DNA from: Closterium sp. NIES-65
Taxonomy: Eukaryota; Streptophyta; Zygnematophyceae; Desmidiales; Closteriaceae
Direction of reading: 5' to 3'
NCBI GenBank assembly: GCA_948144175.1
Contig: CANXME010002190.1
Coordinates: 326,001 to 390,000, forward strand
Length of the DNA: 64,000 nucleotides
The position numbers and the translations under genes are program-made. The notes under the pieces are model-generated. The model was not told the DNA's origin. It did no database searches and was given only the letters and a program-made list of their open reading frames with translations. Within the stretch, counting starts at the first letter, position 1; every line of letters begins with the position of its first letter. Of the stretch, positions 45,601 through 57,400 are shown piece after piece.

Positions 45601-48600
45601 GCGTGTGCAAAATTGCAAAAACAAGGGCCTAGCGTGTGCAAAATTGCAAGAACAAGGGCCTAGCGGGTGCAAATTTGAAATAACAGGGGCCTAGCGTGTG
45701 TAAAATTGCAAGAACAACGGCCTAGCACATGCAAAATTTCTAGAACAAGGGCCTAGCGAGTGCAAAATTGCAAGAACAAGGGCCTAGCGTGTGCAAAATT
45801 GCAAGAACAAGGACCTAGCGTGTGCAAAATCGCAAGAACAAGGGCCTAGCGTGTGCAAAATTACAAGAACAAGGGCCTAGCGTGTGCAAAATTGCAAGAA
45901 CATGGGCCTAGCGTGTGCAAAATTGCAAGAACAAGGGCCTAGCATGTGCAAAATTGCAAGAACAAGGGCATAGCGTGTGCAAAATTGCAAGAACAAGGGC
46001 CTAGCGTGTGCAAAATTGCAAGAACAAGGGCCTAGCATGTGCAAAATTGCAAGAACAAGGGCCTAGCGTGTGCAAATTTGCAAGCACAAGGGCCTAGCGT
46101 GTGCAAAATTGCAAGAACAAGGGCCTAGCGTGTGCAAAATTGCAAGAACAAGGGCCTAGCGTGTGCAGAATTGCAAGAACAAGGGCCTAGCGTGTGCAAA
46201 ATTGCAAGAACATGGGCGTAGCGTGTGCAAATTTACAATAACAAGGGCCTAGCGTGTGGAAAATTGCAAGAACAAGGGCCTAGCGTGTGCAAATTTGCAA
46301 GAACAAACGCCTAGCGTGTGCAAAATTGCAAGAACAAAGGCCTTGCGTGTGCAAAATTGCAAGAACAAGGGCCTAGCGTGTGCAAAATTGCAGGAACAAG
46401 GGCCTAGCGTGTGCAAAATAGCAAAAACAAGGGCCTAGCGTGTGCAAAATTGCAAAAACAAGGGCCTAGCGTGTGCAAAATTGCAAGAACAAGGGGCCTA
46501 GCACATGCAAATTTGAAAGAACAGGGGCCTAACTTGTGTAAAATTGCAAGATCAACGGCCTAGCACATGCAAAATTTCAAGAACAAGGGCCTAGCGAGTG
46601 CAACATTGCAAGAATAAGGGCCTAGCTTGTGCAAAATTGCAAGAACACGGACCTAGCGTGTACAAAATCGCAAGAACAAGGGCCTAGCGTGTGCAAAATT
46701 GCAGGAACAAGGGCCTAGCGTGTGCAAAATTGCAAGAAAAAGGGCCTAGCGTGTGCAAAATTGCAAGAACAAGGGCCTGGTGTGTGCAAAATTGCAAAAA
46801 CAAGGGCCTAACGTGTGCAAAATTGCAAGAACAGGAGCCTAGCGTGTGCAAAATTGCAAGAACAACGGCCTACCGTGTGCAAAATTGCAAGAATAGGAGC
46901 CTAGCGTGTGCAAAATTGCAAGAACAAGGGCCTAGCGTGTGCAAAATTGCAAGAACAAGGGCCTAGCGTGTGCAAATTTGTAAGCACAAAGGCCTAGCGT
47001 GTGCAAAATTGCAAGAACAAGGGCCTAGCGTGTGCAAAATTGCAAGAACAAGGGCCTAGCGTGTGCAAAATTGCAGAACAGGGGCGTAGCGTGCGCAAAA
47101 TTACAAGAACGAGGGCCTAGCGTGTGCAAAATTGCAAGAACAAGGGCCTAGCGTGTGCAAATTTGCAAGAACAAACGCCTAGCGTGTGCAAAATTGCAAG
47201 AACAAAGGCCTAGCGTGTGCAAAATTGCAAGAACAAGGGCCTAGCGTGTGCAAAATTTGCAAGAACAAGGGCCTAGCGTGTGCAAAATAGCAAAAAAAAG
47301 GGCCTGGCGTGTGTAAAATTGCAAAACCAAGGATCTAGCGTGTACAAAATAGCAAGAACAAGGGCCTTGCAGGTGCAAAATTGAAAGAACTGGGGCCTAA
47401 CGTGTGTAAAATTGCAAGAACAACGGCCTAGCACATGCAAAATTTCAAGAACAAGGGCCTAGCGAGTGCAAAATTGCAAGAACAAGGGCCTAGCGTGTGC
47501 AGAATTGCAAGAACAAGGACCTAGCGAGTGCAAAATCGCAAGAACAAGGGCCTAGCGAGTGCAAAATTGCAAGAACAAGGGCCTAGCGTGTGCAAAATTG
47601 CAAGAACAAGGACCTAGCTTGTGCAAAATTGCAAGAACAAGGACCTAGCGTGTGCAAAATCGCAAGAACAAGGGCCTAGCGTTTGCAAAATTGCAAGAAC
47701 AAGGCATGGCGTGTGCAAAATTGCAAAAACAACGGCCTAGCGTGTGCAAAATTGCAAGAACAAGAGCCTAGCGTGTGCAAAATTGCAAGAACAAGGGCCT
47801 AGCGTGTGCAAAATTGCAGAAACAAGGGCCTAGCGTGTGCAAAATTGCAAGAACAAGGGCCTACCGAGTGCAAAATTGCAAGAACAAGTGCCTAGCGAGT
47901 GCAAAATTGCAAGAACAAGGGCCTAGCGTGTGCAAAATTGCAAGAACAAACGCCTAGCATGTGCAAAATTTCTAGAACAAAGGCCTAGCGTGTGCAAAAT
48001 TGCGAGAACAAGGGCCTAGCGTGTGCAAAATTGCAAGAAAAAGGGCCTAGCATGTGCAGAATAGCAAAAACAAGGGCCTAGCGTGTGCAAAATTGCAAAA
48101 ACTAGGGCCTAGCGTGTGCAAAATTGCAAGAACAAGGGCCTAGCGGGTGCAAATTTGAAATAACAGGGGCCTAGCGTGTGTAAAATTGCAAGAACAACGG
48201 CCTAGCACATGCAAAATTTCAAGAACAAGGGCCTTGCGGGTGCAAAATTGAAAGAATAGGGGCCTAACGTGTGTAAAATTGCAAGAACAACGGCCTAGCA
48301 CATGCAAAATTTCAAGAACAAGGGCCTAGCGAGTGCAAAATTGCAAGAACAAGGGCCTAGCGTGTGCAAAATTGCAAGAACAAAGGCCTAGCGTGTGCAA
48401 AATAGCAAGAACAAGGGCCTAGCATGTGCAAAATTGAAAGAACAGGGGCCTAACGTGTGTAAAACTGCAAGAACAACGGCCTAGCACATGCAAAATTTCA
48501 AGAACAAGGGCCTAGCGTGTGCAAAATTGCAAGAACAAGGGCCTAGAGTGTGCAAAATTGCAAGAACAAGGACCTAGCGTGTGCAAAATCACAAGAACAA

Positions 48601-49404
48601 GGGCCTAGCGTGTGCAAAATTGCAAGAACAAGGGCCTAGCGTTTGCAAAATTGCAAGAACAAGGCCTGGCGTGTGCAAAATTGCAAAAACAAGGGCCTAG
48701 CGTGAGCAAAATTGCAAGAACAAGAGCCTAGCGTGTGCAAAATTGCAAGAACAAGGGCCTAGCGTGTGCAAAATTGCAAGAACAAGGGCCTAGCGTGTGC
48801 AAAATTGCAAGAACAAGGGCCTACCGAGTGCAAAATTGCAAGAACAAGTGCCTAGCGAGTGCAAAATTGCATGAACAAGGGCCTAGCGTGTGCAAAATTG
48901 CAAGAACAAACGCCTAGCATGTGCAAAATTGCAAGAACAAAGGCCTAGCGTGTGCAAAATTGCAAGAACAAGGGCCTAGCGTGTGCAAAATTGCAAAAAC
49001 AAGGGCCTAGCTTGTGCAAAATTGCAAGAACAAGGGCCTAGCGTGTGCAAAATTGCAAGAACAAGGGCCTAGCATGTGCAGAATCGCAAAAACAAGGGCC
49101 TAGCGTGTGCAAAATTGCAAAAACAAGGGCCTAGCGTGTGCAAAATTGCAAGAACAAGGGCCTAGCGGGTGCAAATTTGAAATAACAGGGGCCTAGCGTG
49201 TGTAAAATTGCAAGAACAACGGCCTAGCACATGCAAAATTTCTAGAACAAGGGCCTAGCGAGTGCAAAATTGCAAGAACAAGGGCCTAGCGTGTGCAAAA
49301 TTGCAAGAACAAGGACCTAGCGTGTGCAAAATCGCAAGAACAAGGGCCTAGCGTGTGCAAAATTACAAGAACAAGGGCCTAGCGTGTGCAAAATTGCAAG
49401 AACA
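42030..49404 (+). repeat. 3,873-bp tandem duplication in S2, second copy with a 371-bp deletion
   Basis: Copy 1 is about 42030-45902 and copy 2 about 45903-49404, directly adjacent. Markers pair at 3,873 bp (42091/45964, 42383/46256, 42818/46691, 43902/47775). After about 44510 the offset drops to 3,502 (44961/48463, 45233/48735), so copy 2 lacks about 371 bp, 12 units less one base. The few substitutions between copies suggest recent unequal exchange. Confidence 0.88.
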
Positions 49405-49925
49405 TGGGCCTAGCGTGTGCAAAATTGCAAGAACAAGGGCGTGGCGTGTGCAAAATTGCAAGAACAAGGGCCTAGCGTGTGCAAAATTGCAAGAACAAGA
49501 GCATAAAGTGTGCAAAATTGCAAGAACAAGGGCCTAGCGTGTGCAAAATTGCAAGAACAAGGGCCTAGCGTGTGCAAAATTGCAAGAACAAGGGCCTAGC
49601 GAGTGCAAAATTGCAAGAACAAGTGCCTAGCGAGTGCAAAATTGCAAGAACAAGGGCGTAGCGTGTACAAAATTGCAAGAACAAAGGCCTAGCGTGTGCA
49701 AAAATTGCAAGAACAAGGGCCTAGCGTGTGCAAAATTGCAAGAACAAGGGCCTAGCGTGTGCAAAATTGCAAGAACAAGGGCCTAGCGTGTGCAAAATTG
49801 CAAGAACAAGGGCCTAGCCTGTGCAAAATTGCAAGAACAAGGGCCTAGCGTGTGCAAAATTGCAAGAACAAGGGCCTAGCGTGTGCAAATTTGCAAGAAC
49901 AAGGGCCTAGCATGTGAAAAATTGC

Positions 49926-51456
49926 AAGGGCGCCTATCTCTAGGGGCGCCTATCTCTATGGGCGCCTATCTCTAGGGGCGTCTCTCTAGGGGCCCCTATC
50001 TCCAGAGGCGCCTATCTCTATGGAGGCCCATCTCTAGGGGCGCCTATCTCTAGGGGCGCCTATCTCTAGGGGCGCATATCTCTAGGGGCGCCTATCTCTA
50101 AGGGCGCCTATCTCTAGGGGGGCCTATCTCTATGGGCGCCTATCTCTAGGGGTACCTATCTCTATGGGTGCCTATCTCTAGGGGCGCCTATCTCTATGGA
50201 CGCGTATCTCTAAGGGAGCCTATCTCTATGGGCACCTTTCTCTAAAGGCGCCTATCTCTATGGGCGCATATCCCTAGGGGCGCTTATATCTAGAGGCGCC
50301 TATCTCTAGGGGCGCCTATCTCTAGGGGGGACTATCTCTAGGGGCGCCTATCTCTAGGGGCGCCTATCTCTAGGTGCGTTTATCTCTAGGGGCGCCTATC
50401 TCTAGGGGCGCCTATGTCTAGGGGCGCCTATCTCTAGGGGCGCCTATCTCTAGGAGCGCCTGTCTCTATAGGCGCCTATCTCTAGGGGCGCCTCTCTCTA
50501 GTGGCGCCTAGCTCTAGGGGCGCCTATTTCTAGGGGTGCCTATCTCTAGGGGCGCCTATCTCTATCGGGGCCTACCTCTATGGGCACCTACCTCTATGGG
50601 CGCTTATCTCTATGGGCACCTACCTCTAGAGGCGCCTATCTCTATGGGTGCCTTTCTCTAGGGGCGCCTATCTCTAGGGCCGCCTATCTTTAGGGCCGCC
50701 TATCTCTATGGACGCCTATCTTTAGGGGCGTCTATCTCTATAGGCGCCTATCTCTAGGGGCGCCTATCTCTAGGAGCGCCTATCTCTAAGGGCGCCTATT
50801 TCTAGGGGCGTCTATCTCTAGGGGCCCCTATCTCTAGGGGCGCCTATCTCTATGGGCGCCTTTCTCTAGGGGCGCCTATCTCTAGGGGCGCCTATCTCTA
50901 GGGGCGCCTATGTCTACGGGTGCCTATCTCTAGGGGCGCCTATCACTAGGGGCTCCTATCTCTATGGGCGCCTATCCCTAGGGGCACCTATCTCTATGGG
51001 CGCCTATCTCTATGGGTGCCTATCTCTAGGGGCACCTATCTCTAGGGGCGCCTATCTCTATGGGCGCCTATCTCTATGGGCCCCTATCTCTATGGGTGCC
51101 TATTTCTAGGGGCACCTATCTCTAGGGGCGCCTATCTCTACGGGAGCCTTTCTATAGGGGCGCCTATCTCTAGGGGCGCCTATCTATAGGGGCGCCTATC
51201 TCTAGGGGCTCCTATCTCTATGGGCGCCTATCTCTAGGGGCGCTTGTCTCTATTGGCGCCTATCTGTAGGGGCGCCTATCTCCAGGGGCGCACATCTCTA
51301 TGGGCGCCTATCTCTAGGGGCACCTATCTCTATGGGCGCCTATGTCTAGGGGCGCCTATCTCTATGGGCGCCTGTCTCTATGGGCGCCTATCTCTATGGG
51401 CGCCTGTCTCTATGGGCGCCTATCTCTATGGGCGCCTCTCTCTATGGGCGCCTGTC
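49926..51456. repeat. S3 satellite array, 16-bp unit
   Basis: About 95 copies of GGCGCCTATCTCTAGG, with a second class ending CTATGG. GGCGCC is a palindrome present in most units, and each unit carries CpG. It joins S2 at 49926 and S1 at 51457. Open frames across it (for example 51244-51477, LWAPISRG type) start at non-ATG codons and run into S1, so they are chance. No gene seen. Confidence 0.96.
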
Positions 51457-54400
51457 TTTAAACCCACCGTGTGTTAAACCCACCGTGTGTTAAACCCACC
51501 GTGTGTTCAACCCACCGTGTGTTAAACCCACCGTGTGTTCAACCCACCGTGTGTTCAACCCTCCGTGTGTTAAACCCACCGTGTCTTCAACCCACCGTGT
51601 GTTCAACCCACCGTGTGTTCAACCCACCGTGTGTTCAACCCACCGTGTGTTCAACCCACCGTATGTTCAACCCACCGTGTGTTCAACCCACCGTGTGTTA
51701 AACCCACCTTGTGTTAAACCCACCGTGTGTTAAACCCACCCTGTGTTAAACCCACCGTGTGTTCAACCCACCGTGTGTTAAACCCACCTTGTGTTAATCC
51801 CACCGTGTGTTAAACCCACCGGTTGTTAAACCCACCGTGTGTTAAACCCACCGTGTGTTAAACCCACCATGTGTTCATCACACCGTGTGTTCAACCCACC
51901 GTGTGTTCAACCCACCGTGTGTTCAACCCACCGTGTGTTCAACCCACCATGTGTTCAACCCACCGTGTGTTCAACCCACCGTGTGTTAAACCTACCGTGT
52001 GTTCAACCCACATTGTGTTCAGCCCACCGTGTGTTCAACCCACCGTGTGTTCAACCCACCGTGTGTTCAACACACCGTGTGTTCAACCCACCGTGTATTC
52101 AACCCACCCTGTGTTCAAATCACCGTGTGTTCAACCCACCGTGTGTTAAACCTACCGTGTGTTCAACCCACCGTGTGTTCAACCCACCGTGTGTTCAACC
52201 CACCGTGTGTTCAACCCACCGTGTGTTCAACCCACAGTATGTTAAACCTACCGTGTCTTCAACCAACCGTGTGTTCAACCCACCGTGTGTTCAACCCACT
52301 GTGTGTTAAACGTACCGTGTGTTAAACCCACCGTGTGTTCAACCCACCGTGTGTTCAACCCACCGCATGTTCAACCCACCGTGTGTTAAACCCACCGTGT
52401 GTTAAACCCACCGTGTGTTAAACCCACCGTGTGTAAAACCCACCGTGTGTTCAACCCACCGTGTGCTAAACCCACCGTGTGTTAAACCCACCGTGTGTTA
52501 AACCCACCGTGTGTTCAACCCACAGTGTGTTCAACCCACCGTGTGTTCAACCCACCATGTGTTCAACCCACCGTGTGTTCAACCCACCGTGTGTTCAACC
52601 CACCGTGTGTTCAACCCACCGTCTGTTAAACCCACCGCGTGTTAAATGCACTGTGTGTTAAACCCACCGTGTGTTAAACCCACCGTGTGTTCAACCCACC
52701 GTGTGTTAAACCCACAGTGTGTTCAACCCACCGTGTGTAAAGACCACCGTGTGTTCAACCCACCGTGTGTTCAACCCACTGTGTGTTAAACCTACCGTGT
52801 CTTCAACCCACCGTGTGTTAAACCCACCGTGTGTTAAACCCACCGTGTGTTAAACCCACTGTGTGTTCAACCCACCGTGTGTTCAAACCACCGTGTGTTA
52901 AACCCACCGTGTGTTAAACCCACCGGTTGTTAAACCCACCGTGTGTTAAACCCACCGTGTGTTAAACCCACCATGTGTTCATCACACCGTGTGTTCAACC
53001 CACCGTGTGTTCAACCCACCGTGTGTTTAACCTACCGTGTGTTCAACCCACCGTGTGTTCAACCCACCGTGTGTTCAACCCACCGTGTGTTCAACCCATT
53101 GTGTGTTCAACCCACCGTGTGTTAAACCTACCGTGTGTTCAACCCACCGTGTGTTCAACCCACCGTGTGTTCAACCCACCGTGTGTTCAACCCACCGTGT
53201 GTTCAGCCCACCGTGTGTTCAACACACCGTGTGTTCAACCCACCGTATATTCAACCCACCCTGTGTTCAAATCACCGTGTGTTCAACCCACCGTGTGTTA
53301 AACCTACCGTGTGTTCAACCCACCGTGTGTTCAACCCACCGTGTGTTCAATCCACGGTGTGTTCAACCCACCGTGTGTTCAACCCACAGTGTGTTAAACC
53401 TACCGTGTCTTCAACCAACCGTGTGTTATACCCACCGTGTGTTCAACCCACTGTGTGTTATACGTACCGTGTGTTAAACCCACCGTGTGTTCAACCCACC
53501 GTGTGTTCAACCCACCGGATGTTCAACCCACCGTGAGTTAAACCCACCGTGTGTTAAACCCACCGTGTGTTAAACCCACCGTGTGTTCAACCCACCGTGT
53601 GCTAAACCCACCGTGTGTTAAACCCACCGTGTGTTAAACCCACCCTGTGTTAAACCCACCGTGTGTTCAACCCACCGTGTGTTAAACCCACCGTGTGTTA
53701 AACCCACCGTGTGTTAAACCCACCGGTTGTTAAACCCACCGTGTGCTAAACCCACCGTGTGTTAAACCCACCATGTGTTCATCACACCGTGTGTTCAACC
53801 CACCGTGTGTTCAACCCACTGTGTGTTCAACCCACCGTGTGTTCAACCCACCGTGTGTTCAACCCACCGTGTGTTCAACCCACCGTGTATTAAACCTACC
53901 GTGTGTTCAACCCATCTTGTGTTCAACCCACCGTGTGTTCATCACACCGTGTGTTCAACCCACCGTGTGTTCAACCCACCGTGTGTTCAACCCACCGTGT
54001 GTTCAACCCACCGTGTGTTCAACCCACCGTGTGTTCAACCCACCGTGTATTAAACCTACCGTGTGTTCAACCCACCGTGTGTTCAACCCACCGTGTGTTC
54101 AACCCACCGTGTGTTCAACCCACCGTGTGTTCAACCCACCGTGTGTTCAACCCACCGTGTGTTCAACCCACCCTGTGTTCAACCCACCGTGTGTTCAACC
54201 CACTGTGTGTTAAACCTACCGTGTGTTCAACCCACCGTGTGTTCAACCCACCGTGTGTTAAACCCACCGTGTGTTCAACCCACCGTGTGTTCAACCCACC
54301 GCATGTTCAACCCACCGTGTGTTCAACCAACCGTGTGTTAAACCCACCGTGTGTTCAACCCACCGTGTGTTAAACCCATCGTGTGTTCAACCCACCGTGT

Positions 54401-57400
54401 GCTAAACCCACCGTGTGTTAAACCCACCGTGTGTTAAACCCACAGTGTGTTAAATCCACCGTGTGTTCAACCCACCGTGTGTTCAACCCACCGTGTGTTC
54501 AACCCACCGTGTGTTCAACCCACCGTGTGTTCAACCCACCGTGTGTTCAACCCACCGTGTGTTTAACCCACCGCGTGTTAAATGCACTGTGTGTTAAACC
54601 CACCGTGTGTTAAACCCACCGTGTGTTCAACCCACTGTGTGTTCAACCCACCGTGTGTTCAAACCACCGTGTGTTAAACCCACCGTGTGTTCAACCCACC
54701 GTGTGTTAAACCCACTGTGTGTTAAACCCACCGTGTCTTCAACCCACCGTGTGTTAAACCCACCGTGTGTTAAACCCACCGTGTGTTAAACCCACCGTGT
54801 GTTAAACCTACCGTGTGTTCAACCCACCGTGTGTTCAACCCACCGTGTGTTCAACCCACCGTGTGTTCAACCCATTGTGTGTTCAACCCACCGTGTGTTA
54901 AACCTACCGTGTGTTCAACCCACCGTGTGTTCAACCCACCGTGTGTTCAACCCTCCGTGTGTTAAACCCACCGTGTCTTCAACCCACCGTGTGTTCAACC
55001 CACCGTGTGTTCAACCCACCGTGTGTTCAACCCACCGTGTGTTCAACCCACCGTATGTTCAACCCACCGTGTGTTCAACCCACCGTGTGTTAAACCCACC
55101 TTGTGTTAAACCCACCGTGTGTTAAACCCACTCTGTGTTAAACCCACCGTGTGTTAAACCCACCGTGTGTTAAACCCACCTTGTGTTAATCCCACCGTGT
55201 GTTAAACCCACCGGTTGTTAAACCCACCGTGTGTTAAACCCACCGTGTGTTAAACCCACCATGTGTTCATCACACCGTGTGTTCAACCCACCGTGTGTTC
55301 AACCCACCGTGTGCTAAACCCACCGTGTGTTAAACCCACCGTGTGTTAAACCCACCCTGTGTTAAACCCACCGTGTGTTCAACCCACCGTGTGTTAAACC
55401 CACCGTGTGTTAAACCCACCGTGTGTTAAACCCACCGGTTGTTAAACCCACCGTGTGTTAAACCCACCGTGTGTTAAACCCACCATGTGTTCATCACACC
55501 GTGTGTTCAACCCACCGTGTGTTCAACCCACCGTGTGTTCAACCCACCGTGTGTTCAACCCACCATGTGTTCAACCCACCGTGTGTTCAACCCACCGTGT
55601 GTTAAACCTACCGTGTGTTCAACCCACATTGTGTTCAGCCCACCGTGTGTTCAACCCACCGTGTGTTCAACCCACCGTGTGTTCAACACACCGTGTGTTC
55701 AACCCACCGTGTATTCAACCCACCCTGTGTTCAAATCACCGTGTGTTCAACCCACCGTGTGTTAAACCTACCGTGTGTTCAACCCACCGTGTGTTCAACC
55801 CACCGTGTGTTCAACCCACCGTGTGTTCAACCCACCGTGTGTTCAACCCACAGTATGTTAAACCTACCGTGTCTTCAACCAACCGTGTGTTCAACCCACC
55901 GTGTGTTCAACCCACTGTGTGTTAAACGTACCGTGTGTTAAACCCACCGTGTGTTCAACCCACCGTGTGTTCAACCCACCGCATATTCAACCCACCATGT
56001 GTTCATCACACCGTGTGTTCAACCCACCGTGTGTTCAACCCACCGTGTGTTAAACCCACCGTGTGTTAAACCCACCGTGTGTTAAACCCACCGTGTGTAA
56101 AACCCACCGTGTGTTCAACCCACCGTGTGCTAAACCCACCGTGTGTTAAACCCACCGTGTGTTAAACCCACCGTGTGTTCAACCCACAGTGTGTTCAACC
56201 CACCGTGTGTTCAACCCACCATGTGTTCAACCCACCGTGTGTTCAACCCACTGTGTGTTCAACCCACCGTGTGTTCAACCCACCGTGTGTTAAACCCACC
56301 GCGTGTTAAATGCACTGTGTGTTAAACCCACCGTGTGTTAAACCCACCGTGTGTTCAACCCACCGTGTGTTTAACCCACCGCGTGTTAAATGCACTGTGT
56401 GTTAAACCCACCGTGTGTTAAACCCACCGTGTGTTCAACCCACTGTGTGTTCAACCCACCGTGTGTCCAAACCACCGTGTGTTAAACCCACCGTGTGTTC
56501 AACCCACCGTGTGTTAAACCCACTGTGTGTTAAACCCACCGTGTCTTCAACCCACCGTGTGTTAAACCCACCGTGTGTTAAACCCACCGTGTGTTAAACC
56601 CACCGTGTGTTAAACCTACCGTGTGTTCAACCCACCGTGTGTTCAACCCACCGTGTGTTCAACCCACCGTGTGTTCAACCCATTGTGTGTTCAACCCACC
56701 GTGTGTTAAACCTACCGTGTGTTCAACCCACTGTGTGTTCAACCCACCGTGTGTTCAACCCTCCGTGTGTTAAACCCACCGTGTCTTCAACCCACCGTGT
56801 GTTCAACCCACCGTGTGTTCAACCCACCGTGTGTTCAACCCACCGTGTGTTCAACCCACCGTATGTTCAACCCACCGTGTGTTCAACCCACCGTGTGTTA
56901 AACCCACCTTGTGTTAAACCCACCGTGTGTTAAACCCACCCTGTGTTAAACCCACCGTGTGTTAAACCCACCGTGTGTTAAACCCACCTTGTGTTAATCC
57001 CACCGTGTGTTAAACCCACCGGTTGTTAAACCCACCGTGTGTTAAACCCACCGTGTGTTAAACCCACCATGTGTTCATCACACCGTGTGTTCAACCCACC
57101 GTGTGTTCAACCCACCGTGTGTTCAACCCACCGTGTGTTCAACCCACCATGTGTTCAACCCACCGTGTGTTCAACCCACCGTGTGTTAAACCTACCGTGT
57201 GTTCAACCCACATTGTGTTCAGCCCACCGTGTGTTCAACCCACCGTGTGTTCAACCCACCGTGTGTTCAACACACCGTGTGTTCAACCCACCGTGTATTC
57301 AACCCACCCTGTGTTCAAATCACCGTGTGTTCAACCCACCGTGTGTTAAACCTACCGTGTGTTCAACCCACCGTGTGTTCAACCCACCGTGTGTTCAACC

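Larger units (their letters stand above)
36191..49925. repeat. S2 satellite array, 31-bp unit (right block)
   Basis: About 440 copies of the same 31-bp unit as 25267-28189. Variant classes include CACATGCAAATTTG, AACGCCTAGC, GTCCTAGC, GAGCCTAG and CCTGGCGTG units that mark larger duplications. AAAATT recurs every 31 bp. The ~60-residue open frames here (NCKNKGLACAKLQEQ type) are in-register by-products of the repeat. No gene or unique sequence seen in the block. Confidence 0.96.

Noticed and set aside
36191..49925. 60-95-codon open frames in S2 (NCKNKGLACAKLQEQ type)
   Set aside because: 31 bp x 3 gives a 31-residue repeat; the TAG in CCTAG limits its length. Many identical frames recur with the satellite.
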